A stretch of DNA of 37,880 nt, taken from positions 1 through 37,880 of the forward strand of contig CAMWMS010000005.1 in NCBI GenBank assembly GCA_947175435.1, in the 5' to 3' direction. The first letter of the stretch is position 1, and every line of letters starts with the position of its first letter. The notes below the pieces were generated by a model that had not been told where the DNA came from, made no database searches, and worked only from the letters and a program-made list of their open reading frames with translations. Of the stretch, positions 33,201-37,880 are shown piece after piece. The position numbers and the translations under genes were made by a program. The stretch comes from an uncultured Lachnospiraceae bacterium. GTDB taxonomy: Bacteria; Bacillota; Clostridia; Lachnospirales; Lachnospiraceae.

Positions 33201-33230
33201 ACAATAAATACATAGGAGCTCATTATTTCA

Positions 33231-34400
33231 ATGAATATTTTACTAATCGGATTTGAACATGAAATCGACTTTGTCTACCAAACTATTAAAAACAGAACTT
33301 ATATAAAGGAAACCGTCCTCTGGGACAAAAACGGCGGTCCCGATTGCCTGACTTACGAATTTCTCTCCCAATTCGATTGTATTATTATCGCCATCATAGA
33401 TTCAGAGACTTCCGAAAACTTATTTACATTAGTCAGCCTGATCCGGGATGATGACTCGCACATCATTGATTTCTATCGTTTATACCAGGCCTGCATGCCA
33501 TTTATGAAAGCCGATCGTATTATGACCAATCATCCTGAACAAAAGTACGACGGTATGATCCTTGGCATTTCTCACGCAGAAGTGGGACTGATCCCACGCT
33601 GTTTTGACGGCAGTTTCTGCAATCTTGCAGTCACTTCTCAGGATATTTATTTTAATCTGAAAACACTTGAATACTGTCTTGCCAATTATCCGGAGAAGAT
33701 CAGCAATTTGAAATACTTGATCTTAGACCTCTATGACTATACCTATTTCAACTATGATACATCCCTCACTAAAAATGTCGTGAATTACTATGATCTGGGC
33801 GGATATATCGGTGCCCATAACTTCGACAGGAATAAACATTTTCGCGTTACTTTTGAGACTGTCATAGCTGACATTTTCGCTGACAGGTTTCACGGCATTA
33901 CGGATCCCATGGTATCTCTTTGGAACGAATTGTTTCCGAATATTTACACACAATATGACTACCTCGAATTTCCATTTATAACCACTACCTATCTCAGAAC
34001 TAAAATGATACAAGATAAAGATATTGAAAATTATTATGCCAATACAAGTATCGTAGAAAAAATCTTTCATAATACCATTCAGGAGAATATACAACATTTC
34101 TATGCGCTGTTGGACTTGGCATACCGCATTGCTCCCCAAACAAAAATTTATCTCATTCTGCTGCCTCGTAATTTCCAAGCACAACAAAAGGGTAATGCAT
34201 TGTATCCGCAGTATACCCAGTGGAAGGAAATGTTCGAAACAATCCTTGAAGAAGCAAATAAAATATATCCATTCACCTATTTAAACTTTAAAGACCATGA
34301 AATATCTAAAGAGATGAAATATTACTATGATGTATCACACTTTAACTATTACGGCGCAGTCACTTTTTCAAAATTACTTAACAGCATGATAAAAAATTGA
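33231..34400 (+). CDS. SGNH-like hydrolase/acyltransferase candidate with N-terminal Rossmann-like domain
   Basis: 389 residues. Residues 1-95 look like a nucleotide-fold domain (NILLIGFEHEIDFVYQTIKN, IIIAIIDSETSENLF). Residues 105-389 have the layout of an SGNH/DltD-like esterase or acyltransferase: LGISHAEVG with putative nucleophile S114, LKYLILDLYDYTYFNYD, KIYLILLPRN, and a terminal DVSHFNYYG with putative catalytic D367 and H370. No signal peptide is present, so it should act in the cytoplasm, unlike DltD or AlgJ. It may acetylate or deacylate sugars of the glycan made here. The ribosome site is GGAG 12 nt upstream, rather distant. Family assignment is by motif only. Confidence 0.68.
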   Translation: MNILLIGFEHEIDFVYQTIKNRTYIKETVLWDKNGGPDCLTYEFLSQFDCIIIAIIDSETSENLFTLVSLIRDDDSHIIDFYRLYQACMPFMKADRIMTNHPEQKYDGMILGISHAEVGLIPRCFDGSFCNLAVTSQDIYFNLKTLEYCLANYPEKISNLKYLILDLYDYTYFNYDTSLTKNVVNYYDLGGYIGAHNFDRNKHFRVTFETVIADIFADRFHGITDPMVSLWNELFPNIYTQYDYLEFPFITTTYLRTKMIQDKDIENYYANTSIVEKIFHNTIQENIQHFYALLDLAYRIAPQTKIYLILLPRNFQAQQKGNALYPQYTQWKEMFETILEEANKIYPFTYLNFKDHEISKEMKYYYDVSHFNYYGAVTFSKLLNSMIKN

Positions 34401-34440
34401 GCTTCGCGGGGTTGCGAGATTCGCTTCGCGAACTCGAAGT
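34401..34440. repeat. GC-rich hairpin between the SGNH-like and DUF4422 genes
   Basis: GAGATTCGC-TTC-GCGAACTC (one bulge) sits within outer CTTCG/CGAAG arms, directly after the stop codon. There is no U-run. The GCTTCGCG motif occurs twice here and once in the loop of the palindrome at 7807-7872. Confidence 0.5.
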
Positions 34441-34486
34441 TTGCCAAGCAATTTCCTATAGAATAAAATAAACGGAGATCATCAAC

Positions 34487-36889
34487 ATGTCCATTCAAAT
34501 ATATACCGTCACTCATGTACCTTTTACACCGCCCAAAGATCCGGTCTATGTTCCTCTCCAGGTGGGACGTGCCCAGAATCCGGATTACGGATATACAGGC
34601 GATCACACCGGTGATAATATCTCGATGAAAAATCCATATTACAGCGAACTGACCGGCCTGTACTGGATCTGGAAAAACAACATGGAGGCTGATTATCTCG
34701 GGCTCTGTCATTATCGTCGTTATTTCTTGAACGCTACCGGAGAACTCATGACAGAATCCGAATACATGGATATTCTTTCAAAATATGATGTAATGATAGC
34801 CGCCCCGCAGATTGGACAGTATGATTATCGCACCATCTATGCGCGCGCCCACGATATTCGGAACTTAGAACAGACCGCTGTCATCATCAGAGAATTATAT
34901 CCCGACTACTATGCCGATTTTCAAGATGTCATTGACGACAAACGCTGTTATGTAGGTAATCTGTTCGTTGCCCCCAGATCATTGTTTAGTGCCTACTGCG
35001 AATGGCTTTTTACAATATTCGCAGCATTGGAAACCAGAATTAATTCGGAGGGCTATGACGACTATCACAAGCGCGTCTTCGGCTTTCTGTCCGAACAACT
35101 CTTATTCGTATGGATCAAGCACAATCATCTGTCCTGTTATGAGGCTCCCTTCGGGCTCAGTCAGGAAAAGGCGGAGACAATAGAACTAAAAGCGGCCATC
35201 GGAAAATATATATACAACAAAGATATTTCGGGAGCTTATCAGTATCTTAATTCTGTCTTAGACCAAAGACCGGATCTGTCATTGGAAATGTCGGATTTTA
35301 ATCAGGACTTAAAAATAATCGAGCACATTATCAACGTCTGCCGTATAGAGCAGGAAGCTGCTCTCCCTACCCTGTTAAATTTTTCTAATGATCTTTCCGT
35401 ATTGATCAAGCACTTCCGTCTTCTGCTGACCATTCTGGAACACATTCATGATGGCACAGTTGCAGAAGATGAATTACGGTATTTAACTGACTGCAAAGTA
35501 TCCACTAACGCAATCATCTACATGCTACAGAACTTCAAACAATTTACTGACGATCCTGTCACTCTTTTGAACCAACTGGCTGTGGTGTATGCGGACACCG
35601 GAAACAACCTGACATCATTGTCATTTCTCGAAGAAGCGTTGGCTATACAAGAAACCAATCAGGCAACTTTATCTAATATCGTTGCTGTACTGCAAAATAT
35701 GGGACAATATGATATGGCCGCAGAATATCAGCAGTTTCTGGATGAAAACTGTACCTCCAAGAAATTCGTTGTTTTTACAGGCTCCGATATTCCTATTCTG
35801 GATTACATCGCCGAGCAATATCGTCAAGCCTTACAAACTCTCGGTCATAAAGTTTACATTTTTGATAAACATAACTTCGAAGCAAGTATGGAATCCCTGC
35901 TATCTTATCAGAAACAAGGACTGGATGGCGCTTTCGTCTTTAATAATGCCTGCTTTCAAATGCGGCTGCAATCCGGTGAGAGTCTCTGGGATCTCTGGAA
36001 TATTCCCTGTTACAATGTTTTAGTGGATCATCCTATGTATTATTTTGATACCTTGGATCATGCTCCCGCTTATGGCATCGTGGTTTGTGCAGACAAGTAT
36101 CACGCAGAATATATTAAGCGCTTTTATCCCACTGTCCGAAATGCCGTATTTCTTCCTACTGCTGGCGAATGCCTTAAACCTTACAAGGATTTAAAACCAT
36201 TTGCCGAACGTCCAATCGACGTACTTTTTATCGGGAGCTATAAATACCACGATGATGTACCCTATGATGCATTCGCCAGACAATTGGAACAGGAATTGAT
36301 TTCCCACCCTTACAAAACTTTTGAAAACGCGGTCTCAGGCTGCCTTGCAGATCAGCAGGAAGATCTTTCATCGGAAAAGCTCAAACTGCTGATACAGCAA
36401 TATCGCTTTATCGACGTCAACACTACCGCACTGTTTCGTCAGAAAATAATAGAGACACTTGTCGGTGCCGGAATCTCTGTGACAGTGTATGGAAACGGCT
36501 GGGAAGATTTAGAAATATCGCATCATCCTAATTTCATTTATAAAGGATTGATCAGCCCGGAGAACGGAGTCAAGCTAATGGAAGAAAGCAAGATCGTCCT
36601 AAATCACATGGCATGGTTTAAATACGGTGCCAGCGAAAGAATTTTTGAAGCTATGCTGCAAGGAGCTGTGGCACTAACGGATGAAAGTGAATATTTAAAG
36701 GCACATTTTAAAGATTCCGAAAATATTAAATTCTTCAACCTAAATCATTTAGAAGAACTGCCGCAGATAGTTCATCGCCTGTTATCCGATCAACAACTAT
36801 CCGAATCTATTATAAGAAACGGATACCAATCAGCCTCCCAATCCCACACATGGCTGAACCGCTTACAGAAACTGCTGGATACAAAATGA
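34487..36889 (+). CDS. Fusion of DUF4422 transferase, TPR linker and CgeB-like glycosyltransferase
   Basis: 800 residues. Residues 1-235 are DUF4422, a GT-A-like domain found in capsule and glycan loci: YSELTGLYWIWKNN, the hallmark LGLCHYRRYF (71-80), and YVGNLFVAPRSLF. Residues about 236-425 are helical with TPR character (LLNQLAVVYADTGNNLTSLS). Residues 428-800 are a GT-B domain related to CgeB: FTGSDIPILDYIAEQY, IPCYNVLVDHPMYY, IDVLFIGSYKYHDDVPY, and the C-terminal KYGASERIFEAMLQGAVALT in place of the usual LNIS/GGF motif. Two transferases in one chain suggest consecutive sugar additions. The ribosome site is GGAG 9 nt upstream. Transcribed with 33231 after an 86-nt spacer and convergent to 36921. 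Confidence 0.88.
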   Translation: MSIQIYTVTHVPFTPPKDPVYVPLQVGRAQNPDYGYTGDHTGDNISMKNPYYSELTGLYWIWKNNMEADYLGLCHYRRYFLNATGELMTESEYMDILSKYDVMIAAPQIGQYDYRTIYARAHDIRNLEQTAVIIRELYPDYYADFQDVIDDKRCYVGNLFVAPRSLFSAYCEWLFTIFAALETRINSEGYDDYHKRVFGFLSEQLLFVWIKHNHLSCYEAPFGLSQEKAETIELKAAIGKYIYNKDISGAYQYLNSVLDQRPDLSLEMSDFNQDLKIIEHIINVCRIEQEAALPTLLNFSNDLSVLIKHFRLLLTILEHIHDGTVAEDELRYLTDCKVSTNAIIYMLQNFKQFTDDPVTLLNQLAVVYADTGNNLTSLSFLEEALAIQETNQATLSNIVAVLQNMGQYDMAAEYQQFLDENCTSKKFVVFTGSDIPILDYIAEQYRQALQTLGHKVYIFDKHNFEASMESLLSYQKQGLDGAFVFNNACFQMRLQSGESLWDLWNIPCYNVLVDHPMYYFDTLDHAPAYGIVVCADKYHAEYIKRFYPTVRNAVFLPTAGECLKPYKDLKPFAERPIDVLFIGSYKYHDDVPYDAFARQLEQELISHPYKTFENAVSGCLADQQEDLSSEKLKLLIQQYRFIDVNTTALFRQKIIETLVGAGISVTVYGNGWEDLEISHHPNFIYKGLISPENGVKLMEESKIVLNHMAWFKYGASERIFEAMLQGAVALTDESEYLKAHFKDSENIKFFNLNHLEELPQIVHRLLSDQQLSESIIRNGYQSASQSHTWLNRLQKLLDTK

Positions 36890-36920
36890 AAGTATCCGGC
36901 AGACTTCTTATCGCCCTATG

Positions 36921-37739
36921 TTACAGTTCTATATCTCTGTTTAACAGCTCATTAATCTCCTCGTACAGATTGTTCTTTACAGCCACATCCAGAATTTCTT
37001 TTTTTACCTGATCCATCATTCCCAGTTCTGTTATTTCCTGCCGATAGAGTGAAACCATATAACATCTTGCAATCAAATACCACGGTGTATTCGTAGAGAC
37101 GCTTCCCTCCGACTTATGAACTTCTACCAGAACCTTATCAACAAATGCAATCTTCCAATTCTTAGCTATTCGCAGAATCAGCTCCCAATCTTCCAGACAG
37201 TGCAGCGTTTCCTTAAATCCGCCAGTCTGTTGCAGACATTCTTTGCGAACAAGCATAGTTGGTGTTCCTATTACATTTTGAAATAATAACGGCTTAAATA
37301 ACTCTCCTTCTAATATCTCTTTCACATAATCTTCATGCGGACATACAAATCTGCCGCTGCCATCTCTCAAAAGTCCTCCCATCCTGCAATATACCATTCC
37401 GGTCCGCTTAGAAGAACTCAACATCTTCTTCATCTGCAACTCTAATTTATTCGGCAGCCATTCATCATCACTATCCAAAAAGGCCACATAATCATATTTC
37501 GCTTCCTGTATTCCCACATTCCTCGCATGTGCAACTCCTTGATTCTCCTGTAAAGCAATATACCTGATTCTGTCATCCTGCAGTCTTGCTACGACTGATT
37601 CTGTTCCATCCGTGGAACCGTCATCCACTACAATCACCTCATAAGCCGAATAAGTCTGACGAAGAATACTACGAAGCGCTCTTTCTATTACATTTTCCCG
37701 ATTATATGTTGGCACAATAATACTTACCATAGTTTTCAT
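36921..37739 (-). CDS. GT2 glycosyltransferase
   Basis: 272 residues from ATG 37739 (AAAGGA 11 nt upstream; the frame opens to 37781 without a ribosome site). Motifs: VSIIVPTYNRENVIERALRS, VIVVDDGSTDGTESV, NQGVAHARNVGIQEAKYDY and the metal site LDSDDEW. After the family's FLKPLLF-like region comes TPTMLVRKECLQQTGGFKET and a second acidic motif LEDWELILRIA. It is close in type to the GT2 module of the 1002-residue fusion (GGFNE...LEDYEL). It lies 112 nt after the flagellin stop and its terminator, the nearest glycan gene to flagellin. A CgeB-like fusion gene converges on it. Confidence 0.9.
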   Translation of the reverse strand: MKTMVSIIVPTYNRENVIERALRSILRQTYSAYEVIVVDDGSTDGTESVVARLQDDRIRYIALQENQGVAHARNVGIQEAKYDYVAFLDSDDEWLPNKLELQMKKMLSSSKRTGMVYCRMGGLLRDGSGRFVCPHEDYVKEILEGELFKPLLFQNVIGTPTMLVRKECLQQTGGFKETLHCLEDWELILRIAKNWKIAFVDKVLVEVHKSEGSVSTNTPWYLIARCYMVSLYRQEITELGMMDQVKKEILDVAVKNNLYEEINELLNRDIEL

Positions 37740-37786
37740 GTTATGTCTTTTCCTTTCAAAACCTCTTATTGGCAGCACCATTTAAA

Positions 37787-37816
37787 AATAGGGGTTGGCA
37801 TAAACCAACCCCTATT
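37787..37816 (-). terminator. Terminator of the flagellin gene
   Basis: AATAGGGGTTGG, a 6-nt loop and CCAACCCCTATT form a perfect 12-bp stem. On the minus strand it is followed by TTTAAA. It lies about 35 nt after the putative flagellin stop codon. Confidence 0.9.
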
Positions 37817-37850
37817 CGGTAGTCTTGCAATAAATTCTGACCGATCAGTA

Positions 37851-37880
37851 TTAGCCAAGTAAGGACAGTGCCAGCTGGTT
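37851..37880 (-). CDS. Flagellin, C-terminal end only (partial)
   Basis: Nine codons and a stop enter at the right edge, reading NQLALSLLG. This aligns with the conserved end of flagellin domain D0, where many Clostridia have NQ followed by two residues and LSLLG. The strong terminator right after it fits a highly expressed flagellin gene. With nine residues the call depends on motif and context; the N-terminal part outside the window would settle it. Confidence 0.6.
   Translation of the reverse strand, partial: NQLALSLLG

Noticed and set aside
33723-34187. 154-codon minus-strand frame opposite the SGNH-like gene
   Set aside because: No ribosome site and low-quality composition. The plus-strand frame carries the catalytic-type motifs and spans the full interval.

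Overview
The window looks like chromosomal DNA of a motile, low-to-medium GC Clostridia, most likely a Lachnospiraceae member. I infer this from strong AGGAGG ribosome sites, the Firmicutes-type rpmG-secE-nusG-rplK-rplA-rplJ order with an L10 leader, a 49-residue four-cysteine L33, a FliD-like protein and a flagellin C-terminus. No species can be named from sequence reading alone.

Region 1 (1-6135, all minus strand) is the ribosomal block. A TTGACT/TATATT promoter precedes rpmG-secE-nusG-rplK-rplA. A CapA-type phosphatase gene and an unknown gene sit between rplA and rplJ. rplJ has its own promoter and an L10 autoregulatory leader and runs off the left edge. Region 2 (6136-11455) holds a FliD-like filament-cap gene (+), a biotin-dependent carboxyltransferase gene with an elaborate promoter, a 155-bp palindromic element, glf (UDP-galactopyranose mutase) and a small XRE regulator.

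Region 3 (11666-37739) is a dense glycosyltransferase island. A plus-strand operon has two GT2-TPR enzymes, a short DtxR/MntR regulator and a CgeB-type transferase. Next come a solitary ATPase/nuclease-like gene and a third GT2-TPR gene. A minus-strand run of 11 genes (33106 down to 18464) has gaps of 54 nt or less and several ATGA overlaps. It reads from one good promoter (TTTACA-17-TATACT) and encodes CgeB-type transferases, GT2 enzymes, an HxD-type transferase family, a helical module that moves between proteins, a 1002-residue GT2/ferredoxin/FrhB/pyruvyl-transferase fusion and a GT/GT/methyltransferase fusion. Divergent from it are an SGNH-type esterase/acyltransferase candidate and an 800-residue DUF4422/TPR/CgeB fusion. 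A last GT2 gene lies just downstream of the terminator of a flagellin gene whose final nine codons enter the window at the right edge.

Taken together, the island between a FliD-like gene and a flagellin gene has about 18 transferase domains but no flippase, polymerase, lipid-linked initiator or membrane enzyme. I infer that it builds a large glycan, probably galactofuranose-containing, pyruvylated, acylated and methylated, directly on flagellin in the cytoplasm before export. The paralogues show cassette duplication, gene conversion and domain shuffling, as expected for a surface structure under diversifying selection.
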